64,000 nucleotides of DNA from Roseomonas fluvialis (GTDB lineage Bacteria; Pseudomonadota; Alphaproteobacteria; Acetobacterales; Acetobacteraceae), in NCBI RefSeq assembly GCF_022846615.1, contig NZ_AP025637.1:2381001-2445000 (forward strand), given 5' to 3'. Position 1 is the stretch's first letter. Each line of letters starts with the position of its first letter. Below the pieces are notes generated by a model, which was not told the DNA's origin, ran no database searches, and worked only from the letters and a program-made list of their open reading frames with translations. Positions 1 through 7,537 of this stretch are shown here, in pieces. The position numbers were made by a program, and so were the translations under genes.

Positions 1-459
1 CGCGTTGGTGCGTCCAAGGAACGCATCCGCCGGCTGAAGCTGATCGCGAAGGAAACGCCGGGCGGCGCGCGGCCGGTCATGGAGGACCCGCGGTTCCGCT
101 CGCGCCTGACGGATGTCGAGGTGCAGTTGAAGGCGCTGGAGATGACCACGCTTCGCGTGCTGGCGGATGAGAACCGCGCGCTCAGCCAGCGCAAGCCGAA
201 CCCGGCTTCGTCGGTGCTCAAGATCCGCGGTACGGAACTGCAGCAGGCGATCAGCGAATTGTATGTCATGGCTGCCGGCCCCTACGGCCTGGCCGCCCCG
301 CACGACCCGGAAGCCGATGGGCGCAACGAACCGGATGTCGCGGCGGATTGGCAGACGCTGGCGCAGGCGACCTATTTCAACTGGCGCAAGCAGTCGATCT
401 ACGGCGGGTCCACCGAGATCCAGAAGAACATCATGGCCAAAGCGTTTCTGGGGCTCTGA
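1..459 (+). CDS. Acyl-CoA dehydrogenase, C-terminal part (5' end outside window)
   Basis: The reading frame is open from base 1 and ends at TGA 457-459, leaving 152 visible residues; the start lies upstream of the window. The visible part is the C-terminal helical domain of an FAD-dependent acyl-CoA dehydrogenase. It ends with IYGGSTEIQKNIMAKAFLGL, a form of the family's GGTxEIxxNI motif that contacts FAD. The next acyl-CoA dehydrogenase starts 6 bases downstream. Such adjacent pairs occur as the large and small subunits of pimeloyl-CoA-type dehydrogenases (PimC/PimD) used in dicarboxylate or aromatic-ring beta-oxidation. This would be the large subunit. The family is clear; the substrate is an inference from the pairing. 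Confidence 0.88.
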   Translation, partial: RVGASKERIRRLKLIAKETPGGARPVMEDPRFRSRLTDVEVQLKALEMTTLRVLADENRALSQRKPNPASSVLKIRGTELQQAISELYVMAAGPYGLAAPHDPEADGRNEPDVAADWQTLAQATYFNWRKQSIYGGSTEIQKNIMAKAFLGL

Positions 460-465
460 GCACAC

Positions 466-1608
466 ATGGATTTCGACCTTTCTGAAGACCAGCGCCTTCT
501 CCAGGACAGCCTGGCGAAGCTGCTGAAGGACAAGTACGGTTTCGAGCAGCGCAAGGCCTACCTGAAGTCCGAGACCGGCTGGTCGCGCGAGGTCTGGGCG
601 GCCTTCGCGGACCTCGGCCTGCTGGGGATGCCGTTCGCGGAAGACGATGGCGGCCTGGGCTACGGCGCCGTCGAGACGATGATCGTGATGGAGCAGATGG
701 GCCGCGCGCTGACGCTCGAACCCTTCGTCTCCACGGTCGTGCTGGGTGGCGGCTTCCTGCGCCATGGCGCGACGCCGGAGCAGCGCAGCGCGCTGGTGCC
801 GATGATCGCCGAAGGCAAGCTGCTGATGGCCTTCGCGCATACCGAACAGCAATCGCGCTTCGACCTGCATGATGTGGCCACCACCGCGAAGAAGGATGGC
901 GACGGCTGGGTCATCGAGGGCCGTAAGGGCGTGGTGGTGCATGGCGACACCGCCGACCAGCTGGTGGTGACGGCGCGCATCTCGGGCGGGCGGCGCGACC
1001 GCGACGGCATCGGCGTGTTCCTGGTACCGGCGGATGCGACCGGTGTCACGCGCCGCGGCTTCCGCACCTCCGACGGGCAGCGCGCCGCCGACATCACCTT
1101 CGATGCGGTAAAGGTAGACGCTGCCGCCGAGCTGCAAGGCGGGCTCGCGCTGGTCGAACGCGTGGCGGACGAAGCCATCGCCGCGCTCGGCGCCGAGGCG
1201 ATCGGCTGCATGGAGGCGGCCAAGGACCTCACCATCGACTATCTGAAAACCCGCAAGCAGTTCGGCCGCCCGATCGGCTCCTTCCAGTCGCTGCAGCATC
1301 GCGCGGCGGAGATGATGGTTTGCCTGGAGCAGGCGCGATCGATGGCGATGCTGGCGGCGATGATGGCGAGCGAGCGCAACGATGACGAACGCCGCCGCAA
1401 CATGCGCGCCGTGAAGATCGAGATTGGCCGCAACGCCCGCTTCGTCGGCCAGCAGACCATCCAGATGCATGGCGGCATCGCCATGACGATGGAATATGCC
1501 GGTGGCCACTACCTGAAGCGGCTGACCGTCATTGAGAACATGTTCGGCGACATGGACCACCACCTGGCCGCGCTCAGCGAGGAAGGCGGCGTCTTCGTCG
1601 CGGCGTGA
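466..1608 (+). CDS. Acyl-CoA dehydrogenase, pimeloyl-CoA dehydrogenase small-subunit type
   Basis: A 380-residue protein of normal family length, starting MDFDLSEDQRLLQDS and following the preceding dehydrogenase by 6 bases, so probably co-transcribed. The N-terminal helical domain, the middle beta domain (about 120-230) and the C-terminal helical domain are all present, with the signature TRKQFGRPIGSFQSLQHR near 262-280 and QMHGGIAMTMEY near 330. The usual C-terminal GGTxEIxxN motif is replaced by a LTVIENMFGD region, as in PimD-like small subunits of heteromeric enzymes. The predicted role is FAD-dependent alpha,beta-dehydrogenation of a dicarboxylyl- or other acyl-CoA with the upstream subunit. 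PimD is the closest family I recall; the substrate is not proven. Confidence 0.9.
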   Translation: MDFDLSEDQRLLQDSLAKLLKDKYGFEQRKAYLKSETGWSREVWAAFADLGLLGMPFAEDDGGLGYGAVETMIVMEQMGRALTLEPFVSTVVLGGGFLRHGATPEQRSALVPMIAEGKLLMAFAHTEQQSRFDLHDVATTAKKDGDGWVIEGRKGVVVHGDTADQLVVTARISGGRRDRDGIGVFLVPADATGVTRRGFRTSDGQRAADITFDAVKVDAAAELQGGLALVERVADEAIAALGAEAIGCMEAAKDLTIDYLKTRKQFGRPIGSFQSLQHRAAEMMVCLEQARSMAMLAAMMASERNDDERRRNMRAVKIEIGRNARFVGQQTIQMHGGIAMTMEYAGGHYLKRLTVIENMFGDMDHHLAALSEEGGVFVAA

Positions 1609-1615
1609 AAAGGGC

Positions 1616-1634
1616 GGGGGGCGCCACGCCCCCC
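1616..1634. terminator. GC-rich hairpin between convergent genes
   Basis: A perfect 8-bp inverted repeat (GGGGGGCG, 1616-1623; CGCCCCCC, 1627-1634) with a 3-base loop lies between the dehydrogenase stop at 1608 and the convergent stop at 1642. There is no T-run, so it is at best a strong hairpin that may act on both strands. Confidence 0.5.
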
Positions 1635-1641
1635 GACCCCG

Positions 1642-2499
1642 TCAGCCGATGAACTTCTTCGCCTGGGCGTCGTAGTCGGCGTAGCCCAGCGTATCGCGGA
1701 ATTCCTTCGTCGGCAGCGCGCTCTCGGCAGCGGAAGCGCCAGCCGCCAGCGCCGCCAGCCCCGCCTTCATCCCCGCCATGGCGGGCGAAAGCGTGCCGGT
1801 CGGGAAGGTCCCGATCTTCAACCCCAGTTCATGCGCGCGCTTCTGCGTCGGCGTCTCGCGCCCCGCGCCGGGCGACAGCACGGCGAAATGCGGACGGCCC
1901 TTTGACGCCGCGACGCCGCGCTTCACCTCGTCCTCGTCCTTCGGGCTGTCGAGGAAGAGGATGTCGGCGCCTTCCTCGACATACATCTCGATGCGCGCGA
2001 GCGCCTCCTCGATGCCGGCGGTCGGGCGGCAATCGGTGCGCGCCATGACCAGGATGCCACTGTCCTTCGCGGCCTCGACTGCGGCGCGGATCTTCATGCG
2101 CACTTCCTCGCGCGGCATGCAGGGCTTGCCGTCGGAGGTGAGCGCGCGCGGGGTGATCTTGTCCTCGATCAGGATGGCGGCGGCACCGGCGCGGCCATAG
2201 GCGCGCACCGTGCGCTGCACGTTCATCGCATTGCCGTAGCCATGGTCACCATCTGCCAGAACCAGCAGGTCCGGTGCCGCGCCGCGCACCATCTCGAGGC
2301 TGTTCAGCATCTCTGCGAACGACAGCAGGTCGAGGTCGGGCCCGCCGAGGCGGCTCGCCGCCACGCAAGACCCAGACAGGAAGGCGGTCTTGAAGCCTGC
2401 CGCCGCAGTCAGCTTCGCCGACAGCCCGTCCCACACGGCAGGCATGGCGACGAAGCCCGGCTGGCTGAGCAGGGCGCGCATTCTTTCGGGTGGCGTCAT
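1642..2499 (-). CDS. Isocitrate lyase/PEP mutase superfamily protein, oxaloacetate decarboxylase-like
   Basis: A 285-residue protein starting MTPPERMRALLSQPG at 2499, preceded by an AGGA ribosome site; the longer in-frame extension to 2580 has no good ribosome site. It has the Mg-binding ADGDHGYGN motif and the FLSGSCVAAS strand of the PEP mutase/isocitrate lyase fold. The KKCGH catalytic loop of true isocitrate and methylisocitrate lyases is absent (LIEDKITPRALTSDGKPC instead). That fits the oxaloacetate decarboxylase or carboxyPEP mutase branch, which cleaves C-C bonds of oxo-diacids. It lies 99 bases downstream of the molybdenum hydroxylase on the same strand, so the two may be co-transcribed. 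The exact reaction is uncertain. Confidence 0.82.
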   Translation of the reverse strand: MTPPERMRALLSQPGFVAMPAVWDGLSAKLTAAAGFKTAFLSGSCVAASRLGGPDLDLLSFAEMLNSLEMVRGAAPDLLVLADGDHGYGNAMNVQRTVRAYGRAGAAAILIEDKITPRALTSDGKPCMPREEVRMKIRAAVEAAKDSGILVMARTDCRPTAGIEEALARIEMYVEEGADILFLDSPKDEDEVKRGVAASKGRPHFAVLSPGAGRETPTQKRAHELGLKIGTFPTGTLSPAMAGMKAGLAALAAGASAAESALPTKEFRDTLGYADYDAQAKKFIG

Positions 2500-2598
2500 G
2501 GGGGCGTTCCTCGGGTCGTGTCGTGAAACCGGTGGCGCGACGGGTTGCGCGCGCCACCGGTATGGAACGACACGGGCCAATCAGGAAGAGGCTGCCCG

Positions 2599-4929
2599 TC
2601 AGCCTCGCAGCGCAGCCCAGACCCGCTCCGGCGTCGCCGGCATGTCGATATGCCGCCCGCCCAGCGCATCCGAGATCGCGTTCATCACCGCCGGCAGCGA
2701 TCCCGCGCAGCCGGCCTCGCCACACCCCTTGGCACCCAGCGGATTGGTCGTGCAGGGGCTGGGCGCGCTCTCGAAGCCGAAGGAGGGCAGGTCGTCGGCG
2801 CGCGGCAGGCCGTAGTCCATGTAGGTGCCGGTCAGCAGCTGCCCGTCCTCGGAATAGGCCACGCGCTCGTGCAGCGCCTGGCCGATGCCCTGCACGATGC
2901 CGCCATGCGCCTGGCCCTCGACCAGCATGGGGTTCACGATCACGCCGAAGTCGTTGACCGTGACGTAGCGGTCGATGCGCACGATGCCGGTGTCGGGGTC
3001 GATCTCGACCTCGCACACGTGGCAGCCATTCGGATAGGCCATCGGCGCCTGGTCATAGACGGTCTGCGCATCGAGGCTGTTCGGCACCTCCTGCGGCAGC
3101 GGCCCGATCGCGCGCAGCTTCGCCGCCAGTTCCATGATGCCGATACCGCGATCGGTACCGGCGATGCTGAAGCGCCCGGCGGTGAACTCGATATCCTCGG
3201 CCGCCGCTTCCAGCACGTAGCCGGCCGCCGCGCGGCCCTTCTCGATGACGATGTCAGCCGCCTGAAGGATGGCGGCACCCGAGGCCATCAGCGACTTCGA
3301 CCCGCCCGTGCCGCCCCCCGCGACCAGCCGGTCGGAGTCACCCTGCATCAGGCGGATCTTCTCGAAGGGCACGCCGAGCTTCGAATGCAGCACCTGGGCA
3401 AAGGCCGACCAATGCCCCTGGCCGTAGTCGAGCGTGCCGGTGACGATGGTGACGGTCCCGTCCGCCTCGAACACCAGTTCGCCCTGTTCCTTCATCGGTG
3501 GCGCCGTACATTCAAGGAAATTGCCGATACCGCGCCCGCGGAGCACGCCGCGTGCGTCGCTCTCTGCCTTGCGTGCCGCATATCCGTTCCAGTCGGCCGC
3601 TTCCAATGCGCGATCGAGCACCGCAGAGAAATCACCCGAATCGTACACAGACCCCGACGGTGCGCTGAACGGGAAGGCCTCCGGCTTGATGTGGTTCAGT
3701 TTGCGCAGGGCGATCGCGTCGCGCCCGGTCTCGCGCGCGGCCGTCTCGATCAGTCGCTCCATGAAGTAGTTGCCCTCGGGCCGCCCGGCGCCGCGATACG
3801 CACTCACCGGCGTGGTGTTGGTGACCACGTTCTTCGTCTCGACCAACAGCAGCGGTGTCGCGTAGTTCGACTGGATGTTCTTGCTGAAATTGCCCGTGCC
3901 CATGAGGTTGCCCACGGTGGACAGATAGGCGCCCATGTTGCCGTAGGACCGCAGGCGCACCGCCAGGAACCGGCCATCGCCATCCAGTGCCAGCGACGCC
4001 TCCGTCTCGTGATCGCGCCCGTGGCAATCGGACAGGAAGGACCCGCTGCGCTCGTCGGTCCACTTGACCGGCCGGCCGAGCAGCTTCGCCGCATGCAGCA
4101 CGCAGGCATATTCCGGATAGGCGCTGGCCTTCATCCCGAACGACCCGCCGACATTCCCGGTGATGATGCGCACCTTGTCCACCGGTACCTTCAGGATGTC
4201 GTTGGCCATCTGGTTGCGCAGACCGAACACGCCCTGGCTGCCGACGCGCAGCACGTAGCGACCCTCGGCCGCGTCCCATTCCCCGATCGCGCTGCGCGGC
4301 TCCATCGCCGCCACGACGATTCGGTTGTTGCGGATGTTGAGGGTCGTGACATGCGCGGCCTTGGCGAAGGCCGCCTCGACTTTCTCCGCATCGCCGAATC
4401 GGAAATCCAGCACCACGTTGCCGGGTACGTGGTCGTACAGAAGCGGTGCGCCCGGCGCGGCGGCCACCGAGGCCTCGGTCACGGCGGGCAGCGCGTCGAT
4501 GTCCATCTCCACCGCCTCGGCGGCGTCCTTCGCCTGCGCCTTCGTCTCGGCCACCACGAAGGCGACCGGGTCGCCCACGAAGCGCACACGGTCGGCGGCG
4601 AGCGGCCCGCGGTCGATGTTGATCAGCGGCGTGCCGTCCTTGTTCTTCAGCGGCAGCACCGATCGCATCGGCCCGTATTCCGCCATGTCGGCCGCGGTGA
4701 ACACGCCCAGCACCCCCGGCATCCCCCGCGCTTCATCCACGCTGATGCCGCGGATCACGCCATGCGCGTAGGGGCTGCGCACCATCACGCACCACACCTG
4801 GCCCTCGACCGCCATGTCGTCCGTGTAGCGGCCCTGGCCGCGCAGCAGGATCGGGTCCTCCTGGCGCTTCACGGGCTGGCCGATGCCGAACTTCAGCAGG
4901 GTGGGGTCGGCCAGGTTGGTGTCGGGCAT
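2599..4929 (-). CDS. Molybdenum hydroxylase large subunit (xanthine dehydrogenase/CoxL family, form II)
   Basis: A 776-residue molybdopterin-cytosine-dinucleotide-binding subunit. Start MPDTNLADPTLLKFG at 4929 has an AGGA ribosome site; an upstream in-frame ATG at 4965 is less likely. The N-terminal domain begins GIGQPVKRQEDPILLRGQGR. The active-site loop is AYRGAGR (377-383), which marks form II CoxL-like enzymes rather than true CO dehydrogenase (AYRCSFR). The catalytic glutamate is E738 in GAKGCGEAGCAG. No 2Fe-2S or FAD partner gene is adjacent, so electron transfer needs distant subunits. It should hydroxylate an aromatic heterocycle or aldehyde; the substrate is unknown. Nearest neighbours are a thioredoxin upstream and a PEP-mutase-fold lyase downstream. 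Confidence 0.9.
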   Translation of the reverse strand: MPDTNLADPTLLKFGIGQPVKRQEDPILLRGQGRYTDDMAVEGQVWCVMVRSPYAHGVIRGISVDEARGMPGVLGVFTAADMAEYGPMRSVLPLKNKDGTPLINIDRGPLAADRVRFVGDPVAFVVAETKAQAKDAAEAVEMDIDALPAVTEASVAAAPGAPLLYDHVPGNVVLDFRFGDAEKVEAAFAKAAHVTTLNIRNNRIVVAAMEPRSAIGEWDAAEGRYVLRVGSQGVFGLRNQMANDILKVPVDKVRIITGNVGGSFGMKASAYPEYACVLHAAKLLGRPVKWTDERSGSFLSDCHGRDHETEASLALDGDGRFLAVRLRSYGNMGAYLSTVGNLMGTGNFSKNIQSNYATPLLLVETKNVVTNTTPVSAYRGAGRPEGNYFMERLIETAARETGRDAIALRKLNHIKPEAFPFSAPSGSVYDSGDFSAVLDRALEAADWNGYAARKAESDARGVLRGRGIGNFLECTAPPMKEQGELVFEADGTVTIVTGTLDYGQGHWSAFAQVLHSKLGVPFEKIRLMQGDSDRLVAGGGTGGSKSLMASGAAILQAADIVIEKGRAAAGYVLEAAAEDIEFTAGRFSIAGTDRGIGIMELAAKLRAIGPLPQEVPNSLDAQTVYDQAPMAYPNGCHVCEVEIDPDTGIVRIDRYVTVNDFGVIVNPMLVEGQAHGGIVQGIGQALHERVAYSEDGQLLTGTYMDYGLPRADDLPSFGFESAPSPCTTNPLGAKGCGEAGCAGSLPAVMNAISDALGGRHIDMPATPERVWAALRG

Positions 4930-5004
4930 GGGTGTCCTCGGGAAACGTTGCGGCGTTCGATGCAAAGGATGGGCCGCATCCGCCGGCCCGCAACCCGCGC
5001 GCGG

Positions 5005-5442
5005 TCAGCCGGCCACCTGGCGCGCCCAGGCTACGATCTGCGCTGCGCCCATCGCACCGGCCTGGCGCGCTACCTCTGCCCCGCCCCTGAACAGCGCGAG
5101 CGTGGGGATCGACTGGATTGCCATCTCCTGCGCCAACGCCGGGGCGTCCTCGGTCGAGACCTTCACCAGCCGCATACCGGGTTCCAGGATGCCTGCCGCT
5201 GCCTCGAACTGTGGTGCCATGGCGCGGCAGGGGCCGCACCAGCTCGCCCAGAAATCGACCAGCAGCGGCAGGGAGGACGCGCGCAATTGGCGCCGGAACC
5301 GAGCCTCATCCAGCGCGACAGGCTTGCCCGTGAACAGCGCGCCCTTGCAGGCGCCGCAGACGGGGTGGTCCGCGATACGCGTGGCAGGCACGCGGTTCAC
5401 CGCATCGCAACGCGGGCAGACGACCTGCAGGGCTTCGGACAT
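5005..5442 (-). CDS. trxC: Thioredoxin with N-terminal zinc ribbon (TrxC type)
   Basis: A 145-residue protein starting MSEALQVVCPRCDAV at 5442; the much longer in-frame ORF upstream (to 6498) is a shadow of ribokinase. CPRC (C9, C12) and CGAC (C29, C32) form the zinc ribbon of thioredoxin 2. The redox site is WCGPC (C69, C72) in the thioredoxin fold, followed by the cis-proline loop SIPTL. It is a cytosolic disulfide reductase; the zinc ribbon makes the E. coli homologue sensitive to oxidative and zinc stress. It is divergent from the ribokinase gene and 75 bases upstream of the molybdenum hydroxylase. Confidence 0.93.
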   Translation of the reverse strand: MSEALQVVCPRCDAVNRVPATRIADHPVCGACKGALFTGKPVALDEARFRRQLRASSLPLLVDFWASWCGPCRAMAPQFEAAAGILEPGMRLVKVSTEDAPALAQEMAIQSIPTLALFRGGAEVARQAGAMGAAQIVAWARQVAG

Positions 5443-5473
5443 GGCGGGCACTCCTCCTCGGCGCAGCCTTGAC

Positions 5474-5510
5474 CCTGCGCGCGGCCGCGCGCCAGCGTGG
5501 CGCGCGCAGG
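5474..5510. promoter_or_regulatory. 10-bp inverted repeat in the trxC/ribokinase divergent region
   Basis: CCTGCGCGCG (5474-5483) and CGCGCGCAGG (5501-5510) are perfect reverse complements separated by 17 bases. They end at the ribosome site of the ribokinase gene (GGGGAGG just before ATG 5521). It could be an RNA hairpin that masks this site or an operator, but the region is so GC-rich that chance is possible. Confidence 0.3.
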
Positions 5511-5520
5511 GGAGGCGTGC

Positions 5521-6411
5521 ATGGGCCGCATCGTCGTCGTCGGGTCCTACAATCGCGATACCGTGCTGCGCGTCCCGCGCTTCCCGCAGCCCGGCGAAAC
5601 GCTGGCCGCGGCGGGCATGGCGCGCTTCCACGGCGGCAAGGGCAGCAACCAGGCGGTCGCCGCCGCGCGCGCCGGGGCGACAGTCGCGATGGTCGCCGCG
5701 ATCGGCGCCGATGCGCCGGGGCGGGGGGCGATCGACCTCTGGGCGGCGGAATGCGTCGAAGCGCGATATGTCATCCGCGATCCCGCCTTGTCGACTGGCG
5801 AGGCGCTGATCCTCGTCGATGATGCCGGCGAGAACGAGATCGTGATCGTGGCCGGCGCCAATGCGGCGCTGGCGCCGCCGCCCGGCGATGCCTTCGCTGG
5901 CGCCGCGCTGGCAGTGGCCCAACTCGAGACGCCGGTCGCGACCACCATCGCCGCCTTCGCCGCCGCGCGCGCCGCCGGTGCGGTCACGCTGCTGAACGCC
6001 GCGCCGGCGCAGGCGCTGCCCGATGCGCTGCTCTATGCGACCGACCTGCTGGTGGTAAACGAGACGGAGGCCGCGCGCATCGTCGGGCGTGACGGTAGGC
6101 CGCAGGACCTCGCCGCTGCGCTCGCACCGCGTTTTCGTCGCGGTGCGGTGCTGACCGCGGGCGCGGCAGGCGCCGTGTGGGGGCGGCCCGGCGCCGCGCT
6201 GCTGCATGTGCCTGCACCCGCGGTGCGCGTGGTCGACAGCACGGGTGCCGGCGATGCCTTCATCGGTGCCTTCGCCGCTGGCCTGGCGGAGCACCTGGAG
6301 GATTCGGCCGTGCTGCGGCGTGGCGTGGTGGCCGGGGCGCTGGCCTGCCAGCAGGCGGGCGCGGTGCCGTCCCTGCCGCGCCTCGCGGCGATCCTTGCCG
6401 GGGGAGGCTGA
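5521..6411 (+). CDS. rbsK: PfkB-family carbohydrate kinase, ribokinase-like
   Basis: A 296-residue cytosolic kinase starting MGRIVVVGSYNRDTVLRV at 5521 behind a GGGGAGG site; an ATG at 5497 is upstream of this site and unlikely. It has both PfkB signatures: GGKGSNQAVAAARAGA (from about residue 38), which binds the sugar, and DSTGAGDAFIGAF near 240, with the catalytic aspartate in GAGD. Its opening resembles ribokinase (GSYNRDTVLRVPRFPQPGET). It would phosphorylate ribose or a related sugar with ATP. No sugar transporter lies next to it, so the substrate is inferred from the family only. Confidence 0.85.
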   Translation: MGRIVVVGSYNRDTVLRVPRFPQPGETLAAAGMARFHGGKGSNQAVAAARAGATVAMVAAIGADAPGRGAIDLWAAECVEARYVIRDPALSTGEALILVDDAGENEIVIVAGANAALAPPPGDAFAGAALAVAQLETPVATTIAAFAAARAAGAVTLLNAAPAQALPDALLYATDLLVVNETEAARIVGRDGRPQDLAAALAPRFRRGAVLTAGAAGAVWGRPGAALLHVPAPAVRVVDSTGAGDAFIGAFAAGLAEHLEDSAVLRRGVVAGALACQQAGAVPSLPRLAAILAGGG

Positions 6412-6440
6412 GTCCGGGTCGTCGCGCGACGCCGGCAGCG

Positions 6441-6938
6441 TCAGTAGCGGTAGTACCCCGCCGCATCCGGTGGCGCGTAGTAGGGCTGGGGCTGCCAATA
6501 GGACCCCGGCGGCGGCTGGTAGGCCTGCGGCGGCGGGGGCTGCTGCGGGTACGGCGCGCCAACATAGCCACCCCCCTGCGGCGCCTGCTGCCAGCCGCCC
6601 TGGTAGGGTTGCGGCGCATATCCCTGAGCTGCGTAGCCTTGGGGCGCGTAGCCCTGTTGCGCATAACCCGGCGGCGCATAGGTCGGCGCGCCATAGCCGC
6701 CGCCATATTGCGGCGGAGGCGGCGTGGTCGCCGCACCGATCGCCGCGCCGCCGAGGCCCCCGGCCAGCGCGCCCACCGCTGCGCCGCGGCCGCCGCCGGC
6801 CAGCGCGCCGATCGTCGCGCCCGTACCGGCGCCGATCAGCCCGCCACCTACCGCGCGCTGCCCAGGGTCGTAGGGGTTGGTGCAGGCCGTCCCGACCAGG
6901 GCGACCGCGCCAAGGGCCATCATTGCGCTGCGGTGCAT
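6441..6938 (-). CDS. Glycine-zipper lipoprotein with Tyr/Pro/Gln-rich tail
   Basis: A 165-residue envelope protein behind a strong AGGAGG site. Residues 1-19 are a signal with a lipobox-like VGTAC (C19). Residues 30-70 form a glycine zipper (GGLIGAGTGATIGALAGG and repeats), a membrane-inserting motif of the YMGG/17-kDa antigen type. From about 74 onwards it is a low-complexity tail of repeated GYAPQGY, AQGY and PPPPQ units. It probably sits in the outer membrane or periplasm. It is convergent with ribokinase and follows a second secreted proline-rich gene on the same strand. Function unknown. Confidence 0.75.
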   Translation of the reverse strand: MHRSAMMALGAVALVGTACTNPYDPGQRAVGGGLIGAGTGATIGALAGGGRGAAVGALAGGLGGAAIGAATTPPPPQYGGGYGAPTYAPPGYAQQGYAPQGYAAQGYAPQPYQGGWQQAPQGGGYVGAPYPQQPPPPQAYQPPPGSYWQPQPYYAPPDAAGYYRY

Positions 6939-7029
6939 CCGCGATCCTCCTGGAAAGACCGGACCATGACGGTCGGTACGATTCCTGGAAGCAGGCTAGG
7001 GTCGACCTATGGCGACGCGATGGCGGCGT

Positions 7030-7506
7030 TCAGGAGCCCGGTGGGCGGCCATAGAGCGGGCGTTCAGGCGTTGGCCAGGGCCGCGCGCGCAAGGGTGCGT
7101 CCGAAGGGCGCCCGACGCGACGGGCATCCGGGAGCGGCGAATCATACGGGCCGGGCTCCCGCACGGTGCGGCGCGGCTGCGCCCGCGGCTGGCGGGGCGG
7201 TCGTTCCGGCTGGCCGAGCCAGGCCGGCGGCCGGTTCCAGTAGGAGGGCGGCGGCAGGTAGGCCGGGCCGGTCTGGATGGTCAGGCTTGTGTCCGGCACC
7301 TGCGGCGGAAGGGCGGCCAGTGGGGGCGGCGCGACCGGGCCGGGGGCCGGCGCGGGCTCCAGCGGCGTGCCGTAGAACACCTGTGGTGGGGGCGTGCCAT
7401 AGAAGACGCGCGGCAGGCCACGCTCCGGCGTCTGTGCCCCGGCCGGGAGCGCAAGCGCCGCGAGCAGGGCAACGAGGCAGGCGCGCTGGCGCTGCGTGGC
7501 GTTCAT
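7030..7506 (-). CDS. Secreted proline/arginine-rich protein of unknown function
   Basis: A 158-residue protein with a clear signal peptide (MNATQRQRACLVALLAALALPAGAQ, cleavage after about 25). An in-frame ATG at 7524 only lengthens the signal. The mature part is low complexity, rich in Pro and Arg, with two RVFYGTPPPQ/QVFYGTP repeats near the N-terminus and a PERPPRQPRAQPRR stretch later. I recognise no domain. It lies 31 bases downstream of the ThDP enzyme and 91 upstream of the glycine-zipper lipoprotein. It may be an envelope or exported basic protein. Confidence 0.65.
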   Translation of the reverse strand: MNATQRQRACLVALLAALALPAGAQTPERGLPRVFYGTPPPQVFYGTPLEPAPAPGPVAPPPLAALPPQVPDTSLTIQTGPAYLPPPSYWNRPPAWLGQPERPPRQPRAQPRRTVREPGPYDSPLPDARRVGRPSDAPLRARPWPTPERPLYGRPPGS

Positions 7507-7537
7507 GCGCGCATCATAGCGCATGTTGCGGCGGAAT

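Noticed and set aside
2545-5472. Very long plus-strand ORF (975 codons) opposite the molybdenum hydroxylase
   Set aside because: It has Arg/His/Pro-rich, non-family composition typical of GC-rich shadows, and the opposite strand carries clear molybdenum hydroxylase motifs.
5443-6498. N-terminal extension of the thioredoxin frame
   Set aside because: It lies opposite ribokinase; the zinc ribbon starts 9 residues after the ATG at 5442, as in TrxC.
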